Origin: Heterocephalus glaber
Lineage: Eukaryota; Chordata; Mammalia; Rodentia; Bathyergidae
NCBI RefSeq assembly: GCF_000247695.1
Contig: NW_004624843.1
Location: forward strand, 2,361,659 to 2,425,658
Direction: 5' to 3'
Length of the DNA: 64,000 nucleotides
Part shown: one piece after another, positions 22,851 to 34,689 of the stretch
How the letters are laid out: each line of letters begins with the position of its first letter
Numbering within the stretch: the first letter of the stretch is position 1
Translations under genes and position numbers: made by a program
The notes under the pieces: model-generated
Seen by the model: the letters and a program-made list of their open reading frames with translations, nothing else
Database searches by the model: none
Told to the model about the DNA's origin: nothing

Positions 22851-23917
22851 CTGCATTATTCCCCTTTCCCATTTGCAATAAGAAAACAGACAGCCACTTC
22901 AACACTGTATTTGAAAATATCTTTAGTTAGATCAAGTCTGTTAGTCAGATTTCTGCTTCCCACTTACCTGCAGACAACAGTGCCAATAAATTTTCTACCT
23001 CCATATAACAAGGATTTTTCTTCCTCCTGTTTGCGATAACATATTTCTCACTGCCTTTCGAGCTCTCACTGCCAATATCCTCAACATCCATATTTTTATT
23101 AACATTCTGTTAGAGACAATGTAGGATTTTAAAAATATGCTACTTGAAATCCTTCCAAGCTCTGTTATTTTGAGATTTTTAGATGTATTAATTCATTGAA
23201 TCCTCATAACAATTCTTTGAAGTGATTGTTACTCTTATTCACAGCAAATTAAGCAGCCTAAAGTGATGGAGTATGAATTGGAAACTGAAAGATGCTAAAC
23301 ACAAGCAAGGGAAGACCTGACTGATTTGGCCCATTGAGATCTAATGTTTCAGCCAATTTATTACTTACATATGGTACAGTGAAAGAATGGCACCAATGAG
23401 GCTCTCTTTTTGGGTCCTCCTTCAACACACGCAAGGAGACAGCAAAGCAAAAGAGGCCAAAAGGCAATGGAGTGTGAGTCTTGAGACTCTTCGCTGCTGA
23501 GGACCCAATAGTTCTCTGAAGCTCTGTAGTCTCATAATCCGTAACTACTGTGAAGGAGTGGCCTCCACCATCAGATCCTGGAGGCAAAATGAACTTGTCT
23601 TTTGAGAATATCCTAAGTAGGAAGATAGGAAGGAAAGCAGGGGTTCTGCCAAAACAGATTAGCTGAGTTCAAGCTTTTGTGTTAGTGGCCTATTTACACA
23701 AGTGGAAAGTCACGAGACACCACGGTGGAGCCCTGCTCCTCTAAGATCTTAAGAGTCCAGAGCTACAGTCCAACCATAGCTTCACATCTTCGTAAAAATG
23801 TCTAAACAAGCACGTGAGTGTATAAAATATCCGAGACCGATTCAGGCAGGCCCTAGCTCATTAGTGTATTGGGAATTAAATGAGATAATTTGTGTTAAAT
23901 GAATACAGTAATTTATT
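22851..23917. other. unassigned sequence with a 109-codon minus frame
   Basis: A worn MIR may lie at 23175-23245 ('aattcattgaatcctcataac'). The minus-strand frame 23258-23587 has no domain I recognise. 23640-23870 carries several CpGs. 'ggaattaaatgagataattt' near 23870 resembles a MIR core. Confidence 0.35.
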
Positions 23918-24000
23918 TTTCATTAAGTTTATTGGTACATTTTGAATAATTTAGGATATATAGTTAATGTGTAATATATACACGAGATATTTATTATTTT
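23918..24000 (-). repeat. L1 3' terminus fragment
   Basis: 'cattaagtttattggtacattt' followed by AT-rich sequence matches the reverse complement of the local L1 3' end ('aaatgtaccaataaa'). Confidence 0.55.
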
Positions 24001-24103
24001 CTTGAAAATCCAGCATTAATTATTTGAGAATGTGTTCTGGAAAATGAGAAAATACACAGAAAATTTCAGGACTCCCTTTAAAGAAAGATATAAAAATACT
24101 TTC

Positions 24104-24190
24104 TGGGGCCAGGGATTTAGCTCAGCGGCACCACGTGTGCCTCGCAAGCGCAAGGTCCTGAGTTGAATCCCTGGTACAAAGAAAATAAAT
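24104..24190 (+). mobile_element. ID-type SINE
   Basis: 'ggggccagggatttagctca' start, with box A ending 'gctcagcgg'. The box B region is 'gagttgaatccc', followed by a 'tggtac' end and an A-rich tail. The anticodon-like region reads 'gcctcgcaagcgcaaggtcc', unlike the 'ctgctgcgcaagcac' variant at 40.2 kb, so at least two ID subtypes exist here. Confidence 0.93.
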
Positions 24191-24220
24191 TAATAAACCT
24201 TTCTGAATCAAGATAAAAAA

Positions 24221-24341
24221 TAGATGTATGTAAGGTTTTGTTTTTTTTTTTTGGTACCGGGGATCAAACTTGGGTCCTTGCGCTTGCGCAGCAGGCAGCG
24301 AAACCACTGAGCTAAATCCCTGGCCCCTAGATGTATATAAG
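24221..24341 (-). mobile_element. ID-type SINE with target duplication
   Basis: Body 24235-24327 is a reverse-complement ID with a T-run and 'ggtaccggggatcaaact'. Flanks 24221-24234 and 24328-24341 match at 13 of 14 positions (tagatgtatgtaag / tagatgtatataag). With the plus copy at 24104 it forms an inverted pair. Confidence 0.93.
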
Positions 24342-26009
24342 TTTTAATGCTGTTTTCTTATTGGATTACAATTCTTTTTACCAGCTTTATTGAGATGTAA
24401 CTGATACACAAAGAATTGCACATATTTAATAAAAAATTTTGGTGGGATTGGATAGTTTTATGCTTTAAAAAAGTATGGCATTAATGTACCTGGCAAATGA
24501 AACATTTAATATGCTAAATTCTTGATCATGCTAGATATCCAGGGGTTTAATGAAAAGCCTTATATTTAATTTGCATACTTCCTTTAAAACTATTTTGAAA
24601 TTTTACCTTAAAACCAATTAGTTATTTTAATCAACCATGAAGAAATCTATCAAATGTTCACTATTTCAACATTTCAGTTTAAAATTAATAGCCAAACACA
24701 TGTTGTAGGACATTCTTTTTCTATCAGGCAATGCGGTTGGTATTTATTCACAGATTCTAATTTGTGTGTATTATATTATGTATGATTTAATGGATTGTTC
24801 AAGGAAAAGCTCAAGATAAGTTCACTTTAATAAAAAATAGAGTTTGTTTTTAGTATGGATCCATTAGTATGATCATGAACCCATAATTTTGAAAAACTTA
24901 ACATTAGCAGTGCTATTTCCTTCATCAGAAAAATAGTGGAAAAATTAAACCAGTGCTACTGAAAAAGAGTTCTCATTTTATATACTTCTGTTAGCTGTCA
25001 TGTTTCCATAGAAACTATGACTGAGAAAATCAGTGCTAAGTATTGCTCCTTTATATCATGTCAATCTTCACACAATATACATATGTGCATATAAATAGAT
25101 GTCTATACATGTTAATATAGTTATATATACATATAAGATTGAACATATGAAAAAGAATACAAATTTATCTTTGTTATACACATGAAACTCAAATCCTACA
25201 CACAAATGCAAATTAAGGAAGCCATCTAAAATCTCCACAGCCAAACAGGGTCATCTTCATTTAACTTTATTTTATCACTTTAACATTAATTAAATTAATA
25301 ACAACAGATATGAGCTGCATAAAATTCTAGATGACAGTTTTGATTCATAAAAATGTAAAATTATATGATATTTTACTTTATTTAATGAAAACTATTTCAT
25401 GAGTAAGTTAATGTTAGGTTGTTTCATTAGTAATAATTTTAAAATTTATTGCTTTCAATTTTATTATTTGAATAGAAAGTACATAATTTAAAATCTTACT
25501 TATTAAAATATTTCTAAGTCAGAGTCAAAGACACTTCATATTTCAAACTTGCAAATTTTTAAAAGAATATACTAAATAGAATCAATTTATGTATAGGAAA
25601 TTTTATGTCTTAAATATGGTTTTAGTTATAAAGCAGTATCCTCTTTTTAAAATATTTTTCAAGTGCTGGATGGTCATAGTAAATTTTTACATACTTTCTA
25701 CTGATTTTTCTTAATGTATAATTTAATGAAGGGATATTAAATTCCTCTCAAAATAATGCATTTCATTAACATTGTTTTGGAATACAGAAGGGTTGTGGCA
25801 ATAATTTGAGCTTATGTGAAAGTGCAGTCAGGGGATAACTTAGTTATTCTGTCAGGTTCTTTTTCTGTATCCTGACCTGTACCACAGGATACCAGTGCAA
25901 GGGAAGAATTCTTCCCAGAAGATGTGGAACCGGGGCAATATTTTTTTACTTTCTATGGGACTATTTAGATTCTCAAATCCCTCAAGTTGCTGTATGTTTT
26001 TTTAGTTAA
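24342..26009. other. unassigned AT-rich sequence
   Basis: No repeat family recognised. Long AT-rich runs (for example 25080-25150 and 25260-25500). No ORF of note. Confidence 0.45.
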
Positions 26010-26205
26010 TTAGTGATGTTCCAGTTATTAATTGATTGGGCTCTTACTCTGTCAGCCACCATGCTACACATTTCATATTTGGCATTTTATTGAACCTTAT
26101 AATTCTACAAAGTCAGTGCCATTATTTTTCTGATTTCACAGATTGGTCTAGAAATCAAACTCACCTGATTTCACCCCAGGACTTGTGTCTTAACCAGAGT
26201 ATACC
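26010..26205 (-). mobile_element. MIR SINE
   Basis: Near full-length reverse MIR: 'gggctcttactctgtcagcc', 'catgctacacatttcat', 'cattttattgaaccttataa', 'atttcacagattggtctag', 'aaatcaaactcacctgattt', 'ccaggacttgtgtctt'. Confidence 0.75.
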
Positions 26206-26808
26206 ACCTATATATAAGTTTCTTGTTAACTCATTTTAATTCTTTTAGGCAGATTGATTATTTTTACTTTAATCAATAAGGTTCTTTAAACAAACTCAAC
26301 TGAATTCTCTAGCCAATACTATATAGTTTATAGGCAATATTCCACATCTCTTCATTACTTATTAATTTTGATTAATTGATGTAGGAAATAATCTTGAGCA
26401 TTTATTCTGTGTAGAAAAATATTAAGAAAAAGTTTTAGCCTTTTGAATACGTTTGGTTTTGTTTTATTTTTGGTGTGCAAGTGAATGGCTTAATTTGCTA
26501 CCTAAAATGGTATCCATCCTGTTTAACAAATTTCAAAACTTTTATTATTTTTTTTCAAAGGTTCTTGTATGTCCTTTGTTAGAATTTTACCCAACTGCAT
26601 AAGCATCTCCAATAACTGTGTTCTCCTCCAAGTAGCCTTCACTCACCCTGTGGCTTTGAGCTACAGTACTTGGTGGTGAAATTTATGACTCTCCTCAAAT
26701 GGTCAGTGGATACCACCACAGCAAGGAATGTCAGCATGCATTAGTGCTGGGTGTCTTGGTTCCTCACATTGTCTCCACTGATACCACAGGGCATGGAATA
26801 AGACACAG

Positions 26809-26810
<2 letters not shown>

Positions 26811-26842
<32 letters not shown>
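26811..26842 (+). repeat. (CA)n microsatellite
   Basis: About 15 uninterrupted AC units. Confidence 0.97.
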
Positions 26843-26879
26843 CTCTACATTACTACCCCTCGTGAATACAGCTCAAAAA

Positions 26880-27757
26880 TCCTGGGTCATATATTAACAA
26901 ATAAAATGTATTCAACAACGTATAAAATTAAACAACTATACTTTTTCACCATATGAAAAGAATCATACATTGTGACCAAGCAATATATAAAAAGAATTTT
27001 ATATAAAATATATAGAAAGTAGACAAAAATCACACAGCATGACTAAGTGGAATGTATTTCTGTTATACAAGAATGGTTCAGTAATTTTACATTGATCATT
27101 GTAACACATCATATTAGCAGGTAACTCATCATATTCGGAGGTTACAGAAAAAAATTACACAGTCAGTGCCAGAAAAGCATTGAGTGAAATATGATATTCA
27201 TTTATGACAGAAAAGAGAAAATGAAGGAATCTCAATGATAAAAACATCTACAAAGAAAACATCCTACAGTTGACATTATGTTTACAGTGAAAGATTGTGT
27301 GCTTTTCTCTTTGGAAAGGTTCTTTGTTCTCAGCCCCTTTACTAAACCTAATCCTGAAAGTTACTGATACTTAAATAAGGCAAGAAAAGAAATAAGTCAA
27401 AAACCAAAAACTAAGTTTTAAAAAAATCAATCACATAATAATCTATGTAGAAAATCTCAAGGAATCCAAACAAGTCTCATAGAACTAATAAGTGAGCTTG
27501 TCGAGACTGCAGGATACAGTATTAACACGTAAAAATAAATTGCAGTTTTGTAAACTAACAAAGAACATGTAGACACTAAAATTAGAAGTACAATGCCATT
27601 TCCACTTGCCGAAATGTAAAATATGTCTAAGAAAGTGCAGTAAACATGAGTAGCAATTGTGTGCTGAAAACTACATAACTTTAATGAAGCACGTCAGGGT
27701 AGACCTAACTGAACATGAAGATGTAAGATGTTCATAGATCAGAAGCCTCAGTACAAT
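26880..27757 (+). pseudogene. ancient L1 ORF2 remnant
   Basis: Degenerate plus-strand L1 reverse-transcriptase region. Landmarks in order: 'gcaagaaaagaaataagtca', 'atctatgtagaaaatctcaa', 'ggaatccaaacaagtctcat', 'aactaataagtgagc', 'caggatacagtattaacac', 'caatgccatttccactt', 'gtgctgaaaactacataact'. ORF2 is full of stops and indels. A MaLR LTR interrupts it at 27758 and it resumes at 28147. Confidence 0.8.
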
Positions 27758-28146
27758 TGTATTAGTCATTTCCTTCATTGCTAGGACAAAATACTCCACA
27801 CCTGCAGGTTAAAGGGGAAGTTTATTTTGGCTCATGATTCAGGAGTTTCAGTCCTTTTATGAATCTTCAGGATGGTAAAAGGGCTTGGACAAAACAAAGC
27901 TGCTCATATCATAGGGGCCAAGAAACAAGGGAGAGAGGAAGAACAAGAGAGGGGATACTGAATACCCTCCTCCCGTGACCTACCTCTTCCTTCCCCCCAG
28001 GGCCCCCATTCCAACAGCACACGCAGCTCTGATCTCCCAGTGGATGATTTCACGGCTGAGTACCGTGCTCCCATGTTCCAACCATTTCACACAAGCCCAG
28101 AGTATCTGTAACTGATGCTCTTGGGGGGCATCTATTAACTATAACA
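27758..28146 (-). mobile_element. Rodent MaLR LTR inserted in L1
   Basis: Starts 'tgtattagtcatttccttc' and ends 'attaactataaca', the reverse-complement ends of a rodent MaLR LTR. Inside: 'attgctaggacaaaatactcc', 'gtttattttggctcatgatt', 'aagctgctcatatca', 'ccccattccaacagcac', 'cagtggatgatttca'. It separates two parts of an L1 that continues on both sides. About 389 bases, solo LTR. Confidence 0.85.
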
Positions 28147-28340
28147 GTAGTAGATTGTTAATTTTCTCCAAAACTATGTACAGACAACTAAGAAAATTCT
28201 TATCAAAATTCCAGCAAGATGCTTTTGTAGATTAGGTAAGACATTTTTTAAAGATTTTTTTAAAATTTAGGGAAAAGCAAAACAATTAGCATAGCTAAAG
28301 CAATTCTGAAAAAGAAGAACAAATTGGAAGAAACAAGTCT
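28147..28340 (+). pseudogene. ancient L1 ORF2 remnant, continuation
   Basis: Continues the L1 order after the LTR: 'tcttatcaaaattccagca', 'agatgcttttgtaga', 'agctaaagcaattctgaaaa', 'gaacaaattggaag'. Confidence 0.75.
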
Positions 28341-28399
28341 ATCTCATCTCCAGACATTTTATACACATATGCATAAATATATATGTGAATAATAGATCA

Positions 28400-28560
28400 A
28401 TATGTGATATATAGAATATGTAGTAGAATATTATTCAGCCTTAAAGAATGAGACAGGTTGTCATTTGTGACAATGTGATAAACCCAGAGCCCGTTATGCT
28501 AAGTGAAATAAACAAAGCACAGAAAGGAAAATACTGCATAGCCTTACTTATATGTGAATT
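28400..28560 (+). pseudogene. L1 3' region remnant
   Basis: 'gaatattattcagccttaaa', 'tttgtgacaatgtgat', 'gttatgctaagtgaaataaa', 'aaatactgcatagccttact' are landmarks of the end of old L1 ORF2 and early 3' UTR. They lie out of order relative to the L1 part at 30.2 kb, so this is probably a separate or rearranged copy. Confidence 0.7.
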
Positions 28561-28577
28561 CTTTGTTAAGAAAATAA

Positions 28578-29390
28578 GTAAAACCTTGGTTTGTGAGCAT
28601 ATTCATTTGAGAAACATGTTTGTAATCCAAAGCACATGTGCATCAGAGCAAATTTCCCCATAAGAAATAATGGAGACTCAGTATTCATTTCAAAATCCAA
28701 AAATATTCATATAAAAAGATTACAATACTGTAGTATAAGACAAAATATTAAAGAAACTATGAAATGTAAAGAAAAATAAATTAACCTGCATTAACCTTTG
28801 AAAACCTTTGTTGCTGGCATGAGAGAGAAGGCTTATTGTGTGGTATGACTTTCACTATCACTAACGGAACTACTGCTATGTATTGGCCCAATGGAACCTT
28901 TTTTGTTTTCATGTGACTTTAACAAGGAATCCATCTAATGACACCCACTTTTGCCTCCTTTTGAGGATTTCATGAAAATGTGATATTGTGTTGTCTTTAA
29001 ATATTCATTGCTGGTACTGCTATAGCCTTATTAGGGTGGTGCTTTACTATAAAATTTGTAGTTTCTCACATTTTATACATCTTTCTAATCTCATTTGAAG
29101 TGATGGTTTCCTCCACCTTTTTCTCCTACTCTTCTCCAGACTGCAGACAAGATTTCTTCCATGTCCTCTTGCTATTGGGAGAGGATCACCCACAATCCAA
29201 GAAAGGGAGGGAGGGAGGGAGGGAGGGAGGGAGAGAGAGAATAAGCATTGGCTCATTTGTGATCGTATGACATTTGGTGTCACTTGCTACTGATATTGCA
29301 AGACATCACTCATTTATCAAGTTAAAATGTTTGCTCATCTTGCAAAACATGTACAGAACAAGTTACTCTCAACCCAAGGTTTTGCTGTAT
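28578..29390 (-). mobile_element. Tigger-type (TcMar) DNA transposon with terminal inverted repeats
   Basis: Both ends are visible as inverted repeats. The left end is 'taaaaccttggtttgtgag' and the right end at 29364-29389 contains 'aacccaaggttttgctgta', the reverse complement of a left-type end. Near-terminal 'catgtttgtaatccaaagca' matches the Tigger pattern. The interior (28860-29160) carries a worn transposase N-terminal coding segment readable on the minus strand. At ~810 bases it is far shorter than an autonomous Tigger (~2.4 kb), so most of the transposase is deleted. A (GGGA)n run lies inside. Confidence 0.75.
29203..29240 (+). repeat. (GGGA)n microsatellite
   Basis: Eight or so GGGA units followed by GAGAGAGA, inside the Tigger-type element. 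The opposite strand reads LPPSLPPSL repeatedly, which is not a real protein. Confidence 0.95.
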
Positions 29391-29666
29391 CTAGAAACAA
29401 GAGTATAGGGTTAGGATAGGAAGGAATAAGGAGATACAAGTCAAAGGGCACAGATTTACAGTTACATAAAATGAATAATCTTAGTGACCTAAGCAGCCTA
29501 TAGTTTATATTATTATATTAAACGTTATACATTAAGATTTATCAAGATAGTAGATGTTAGATGTTCCTATTACAAAAAAGGGAAATAAAATTAGGTAACA
29601 ATGGAAGGTGATGGATGAAAGAAATTGCTTACTTGTAGTATGTACTAATCACCTTATACTATGTAC

Positions 29667-30018
29667 ACACACTGTGTTCCCTATCCATGGCTTCTGCATG
29701 CACAAATTAAGCCAGATGTGGCTTCAAACACCCATGGATCAAAATTATTTGAATAATATTTTTCATCTGTACTGCTCTACTGAGCATATACAAGTGTTTG
29801 GTCATTATTCTCTAAACCATAGTGTATAACAACTCTTTGCATAACACATACATTGTATTATGTATCATAAGTAATATGTAGGTTTGATAAAAATACCACA
29901 TTGTTTCATAGCTATTTTATATAAGGGACCTGCAAAGGTTCAGAATTTAATATATCTGGGCCAGAGGGCTAGTGAGAATTGAAAACAAACCCATACAGTT
30001 ACTGAAGGATGACTGTAT
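29667..30018. mobile_element. Tigger-related MITE
   Basis: The left portion shows 'cctatccatggcttctgcat' and 'cacccatggatcaaaatta'. The middle shows 'cattattctctaaaccatag', 'tataacaactctttgcataa' and 'acattgtattatgtatcataa'. The right portion shows 'ttttatataagggacctg' and 'gttactgaaggatgactgtat'. These are worn blocks of the TcMar-Tigger family whose ends read as 'ggccctccgtatccgcggg', with the CpGs mutated. Confidence 0.65.
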
Positions 30019-30074
30019 ATTTAAAAAGCCATATATTATATGTTAAATATATAACATTTTAAGTGGATTTTTAA

Positions 30075-30200
30075 AATTTAGCTTTTTGAGACAAGGTGTC
30101 ATTGTGTAGCCCAGGCTGGCCTTGAACTCACAGTGATACTCTTGCCTCAGCAACCCAAGTGCTGGGAGTACAGTATGTGCCACCATGCCCAGCCCCCCAA
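30075..30200 (-). mobile_element. B1 SINE (no internal duplication)
   Basis: Reverse-complement B1: 'tttttgagacaaggtgtc', 'gtagcccaggctggccttga', 'gcctcagcaacccaagtgct', 'gggagtacag', 'caccatgcccagcc'. It lacks the tandem duplication seen in the copy at 6475, so it is of proto-B1 form. Confidence 0.88.
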
Positions 30201-30665
30201 AGATTTACTATGTAGCTGTAATAATCAAGACTGTGTGGAATCAGCTGAGGGATAGATATAGAGAGTTTTACAAAACTGTAAAAACAATTTCATGGTATTG
30301 CAGCAATCAGGCATCCACAGGCAAAAACTCCAGCACAGGATAAATTAAGTCTCATACCTCACATAAAAATTAACTTAAAACATCACATTCTTAAATACAA
30401 AGCTTAAATCTATAAAACTCTCGAAAAAGTAAGAAGAACTAAGGGGTAAATGTTCCAGATGTAGAACTAGGCAAAAATCTATTAGACTTAATAGCATGGC
30501 TTATAAAACGAATTCTTGGTTAGTTGTGCTCCATCAAATGTTAGGGCTGGGGATATAGCTCAATGGTTTCACCGCCTGCTACGCAAGCACAATGACCCGA
30601 GTTCAATCCCTGGTACCAATAAAAAAAAAAAAAAAGACTCTAGATAGACAACTGTTAAGAAGTCA
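30201..30665 (+). pseudogene. ancient L1 ORF2 remnant with ID insertion
   Basis: Order follows old L1 ORF2: 'gtagctgtaataatcaagac', 'gtgtggaatcagctg', 'gcatccacaggcaaaaactc', 'acctcacataaaaattaac', 'aaatctataaaactctcg', 'ggtaaatgttccagatg'. In the consensus this follows the part seen at 28.15-28.34 kb, so the intervening 1.8 kb is probably later insertions into one L1. Interrupted at 30544-30635 by an ID. Confidence 0.75.
30544..30635 (+). mobile_element. ID-type SINE
   Basis: 'gggctggggatatagctca' start, box A 'tagctcaatgg' with one change, box B region 'gagttcaatccc', 'tggtacc' end, and a tail of 15 As (one T earlier). Inserted in the L1 above. Confidence 0.94.
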
Positions 30666-32689
30666 AAGAAATGATATATGCAGGCAATGTTTATTTCAAT
30701 GAGGAAATGCATGCTATATACATTCAAATACTCAAGAAATGAATTGTTCATGATTATAATATTTTAAATACTAGATAATATGGTCCCACCATTTATTTTG
30801 TATTTTATCACATGCTAAATGAAATTTTTGTGTGTAACTATATAATTTTTTTAAGAGGGCCTATGAACATCCAAATGGTAACTGAGTCAGTTTCAGACAC
30901 AGAAGTAAGATTTTCCACCTTTGAAGACAGTGTTGAAATAATTATAAATAGCTTACAAATAATTATTAGGAATAGCATAGGAAAATATTGATTGGGACAA
31001 ATTCTTTTTAAAGCTTACTTTTATTTCTCTTCACTTTCATATTTTATATCTCTGTATTTTTAGAAACATCTACCTTAACAGATAAAAATATATAAATTTG
31101 AATTTTGAATGTTGCAACTTAAGAGCTTTGTTCCTAAATGGCAGGTTGGAATATATTTACACATACTGGATATGATATAAGACTTTACATAAAAGTTGTA
31201 TGAGATTCCACTTTCATACACTAATCTATCTTGAAGAGAAGCTTTACTCAGTTTGTCAAAGTTTCTGTAATATACTCGAATTTTCTAGATATTTTAAGAG
31301 GTGAAAATTTCTTGACATACAAAGCTTTAAAGTAGCAAACTCTCGTTTACACAAAATTTACCATGCTGCATCAGCTATGTACAATTCTGCATAGAGTAAG
31401 CCTCTTTCCTTCACTCCTCTCCACCTCTGCCTGTTTCTCCCTTTTCTTTGACAGTAAATAATTTCTGTCTTATATACCTTGATTGTGTTATAGATTATAG
31501 TTGTTATGGTGCATTTTTCTACAATTGAGCGAAATTGTTATATTTTGTATAGTTTTTGTAGAAAAGTCTGCTTTTTACTGGGCTGCCTATCAAAATGGTT
31601 TGTATACTTCAAATTATTGATTGCTTTGTAAAATTATCTACATTGAATTCTATAATATGCATAGTGCTTGAAGTTATATATGAACTCTGCTGTTACTCAG
31701 TGGGAATTATTTGCTATCAGATAAAACAGAATGATTACAGATTTCCACATAAATTTTTTCATTACTCAAAATTGACCATTTTTTATAACATGGTGGTAAG
31801 TGTAACAAAGTACTTTCACAAATGTCTTGATATTGAGGAATGCTAAATAATTATTATCTCAGGAGAAGCATAATAGTACAATATAGATGGAAGCGGCTCT
31901 CTGATACCTCCGGTTTCCATGCAGTTTGATATGGTTGAAAATATTTTATTGGAACTAAAATCATGATTTGCTAAAATTTCACAGCCATTATTTCCTGTAT
32001 AAAATGCGGTCATCTTCAAATAGTGAACATTGGCTCATTTCCTTTCTTTGCCTAAAATAGTAGTCATTGGTATTTTTAATCTTAAAAAACATAAAATCAC
32101 TAACTAGGAAAAATATTAAAAACACCTAAAATTCTTGTCACTTGAGCAGCTATTGATTTTGCTTCCCTCTCAAAAAAGCCAAAAATAAAGTAATTGCAAC
32201 AAAAATTATAATCAAAGACTAACAAAGCATAGTATAGCAAGGGCTTAAGGGACAATTATAATTAAAGCCTTTTTACTTTTTGAATCAACTGCAAGCAGTG
32301 TTAAGTCAAGGATAAGGACAGCCATTGTCATTTCTAACAGATTGTTCAGATGTTGAGCAATTGTAGTTTTATTTCGTAGAGCTGCTAGAAATTTCCTCCA
32401 CTAGAAATAACAAATAAGTTCTCAGTAGCCAATAAAAGCCTGAGACAATGGTATAGGAAGGTCGAGTGTAAAGAGGCAATTAGGGCCACCTGGCTACTCC
32501 ACCATATGAACTCTCAAAACTGAATGTTGGTATTGATCCAAGTCCTAATTCTTTCTGCACACTCAGCTTCTCCCCAAACCCTTTATGTTTCAGCCAGCCA
32601 AATTTCCAAATTCTAGATTCCTACGAAATTCTTGATATAAAAACTCTTTTTATCATTTCTTACAATGATGCCTGGATTTAAGTCTATTT
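30666..32689. other. unassigned AT-rich sequence; possible conserved noncoding segment at 32130-32520
   Basis: No repeat family recognised. 32130-32520 shows repeat-poor sequence with 'acaattataattaaagcc', 'agccattgtcattt' (SOX-like ACAAT core) and 'cagtagccaataaaagcc' (CCAAT-like). Frames of 60-83 codons are AT-rich chance. Confidence 0.35.
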
Positions 32690-32860
32690 TAATCACTTAT
32701 TAGGGCATGTTGACAACTTTCATTTTCCTCATTCTTCAATTAACAATGGTGCTGCCCTCATAAATCTTATTAGAATTGGAAAAAGAGTTAATATACATAA
32801 AAGACTTTGTGGCATGCTTGGAGCACCATAAGAATTTATTTTGTTAATACTCTTATGCAT
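32690..32860 (+). mobile_element. MIR fragment
   Basis: Plus-strand MIR: 'atcacttattagggcatgtt', 'cattttcctcattcttcaat', 'taacaatggtgctgccctca', 'aaagagttaatatacataaa', 'gcatgcttggagcacca'. Confidence 0.65.
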
Positions 32861-34689
32861 CTCATATCCATATTTCACACTTCACTTTTATTAATTCTTG
32901 CCAATACTCAGTATTTTAAAAAATCTTCTATTTCTTGTACCTTCTGACCAAATGCTTTCTCATTGCTTTTATGTAACTGAGGCCTATCTTTCACCAGATA
33001 CAGTAACACAACTTCCAACTTGTACCCTGAATAAATTAATGATATTAATCAAAGTTAGAGATGTCTAGAACCTACGGTACTATTATAAAAACTTACTGTA
33101 AATGACTTCAGGCCATGTATGTGTTATCCATTATGCCCTTACTTCTACCATTAGGTTTGATGCTAATGTTAAGGAAAAAATATAGAGTTCTTTGGGACAG
33201 AACATTTGTGTAGAAATCTAGTTCCACTTTTAACATTCTGGTCTCCCAGAGAAAATTAATATTTGAGTGATTTCAAGAATGTCATAAACAGCATATCCCT
33301 GAAAAGACTCTTCCTCCTTTGATTTCTGTTCCCCGTGATGGTCTTTAGAAATCTGCCAGGTAAGAGCTCATAAATGATATTTATTTTCAGTTCATCCTTT
33401 TCTGATCCAGCACAAGGATACAGGAGAAAGTTTGAAAACAAGGAAATACAGCATTTTCTTACTTGTAAAAGTACAGACATTCTGCTACACAAAATATGTA
33501 GACATTTTGTAAATAGATGTACATATTATATGAACTCATTTACTAGATTGTAAGTATATTAATTTATACTTATTTTTTATTCCAATCAATCACTAATCCC
33601 AGGTATCTGTCTTGGCTCATGGGCAACTCACTATTTCTAATTTGGCATCTCACTATTTCTAATTTGTCATCTCCAAAAATTAATTAAGAATTCTAGATGT
33701 TGCTAAACTTTCAGAGGCATTCTTTCCTCTTTTGTTGGTTTCAGAAGTCAAAGTTAATCTTTCCTTGAATTTGGAAACCATACACTACCTATGAAACATC
33801 TGCTTTTGAATTGGCTGCAGGGTGACAGTCTCCAGAATAGACCTCAGGGACTCTCTGCTTATAGTCACAGCTGTTTGGAAGGGCCATCTCTTGATGGAAG
33901 TATTTGTACAACTTGTGTAACAACAAAAAATCCTTGCTCTAGTACTGCCAATGTTAGTATAAATCTCAATATAATATTTTAGTTTCATGTCAAGCAAGGT
34001 AACTCCATGCTTGAGATCCTGTCTTAAGTTTTAGTTTACACACGTATACTTCTGAAATTGTATCCAAAGCCCATTCTCAGCATCATCTATTTGAATATGT
34101 AAGAGTTTTCTTCTTGTGTCACATGACATGAATCAGCCCTCCAGCAACGGTGATCCACATCCCTTATCACATAGTTGTGGGAGCATTGGCCAGAGATATG
34201 TGTGAGATAGATATGCAGAGATAAGGGACTTGTGGAGCCACAGCCCATATCCCCCAGAATGGATGGTTAAAAATTAAAGGATAGCAAAGTACAACAGGCC
34301 AAGTAGGATCAAAATACATTGCCTTAAGGAGTGTGTGCTCTGGCTCTTGTCCTCCCCATACTCTGATTAACTACTTAGATTAGCTCTAAACTCATTCATG
34401 TAGCAGACCACTCTGTCCTTTTCCTGTCCCCTACATGAATTCCTGCGCAGATGTCCTTCTTTTGTCCTTTATCCTTACTTTCTGGTTCTATCACCTAAAA
34501 TCCACAGAAGCTTCAGTTCAGGACTGTTTTCCTAAGAATCTTTCATGCTGAGGAGCCTTGGTAAAGCAGTCTGTCTGGGCCTTGTTGGAGCTTAAGCGTG
34601 GACTCCAAGTAATCTCTCATCCTCTGCGCTGCCACAGTCAAGAACAGTGACACACAGTGAAGAAAAGATTAGATTATTTTTTTAAATTA
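32861..34689. other. unassigned sequence
   Basis: No confident family. A 22-base-period duplication of 'tcactatttctaatttg' lies at 33628-33644 and 33650-33666. 34100-34660 is GC-richer with blocks like 'cttgtggagccacagccc' and could be a decayed LTR, but no ends are visible. Short frames at 33256-33492 and 33785-33997 are not recognised. Confidence 0.4.

Noticed and set aside
29047..29283. 78-codon minus frame containing LPPSLPPS repeats
   Set aside because: It lies inside a decayed Tigger-type element and a (GGGA)n microsatellite.
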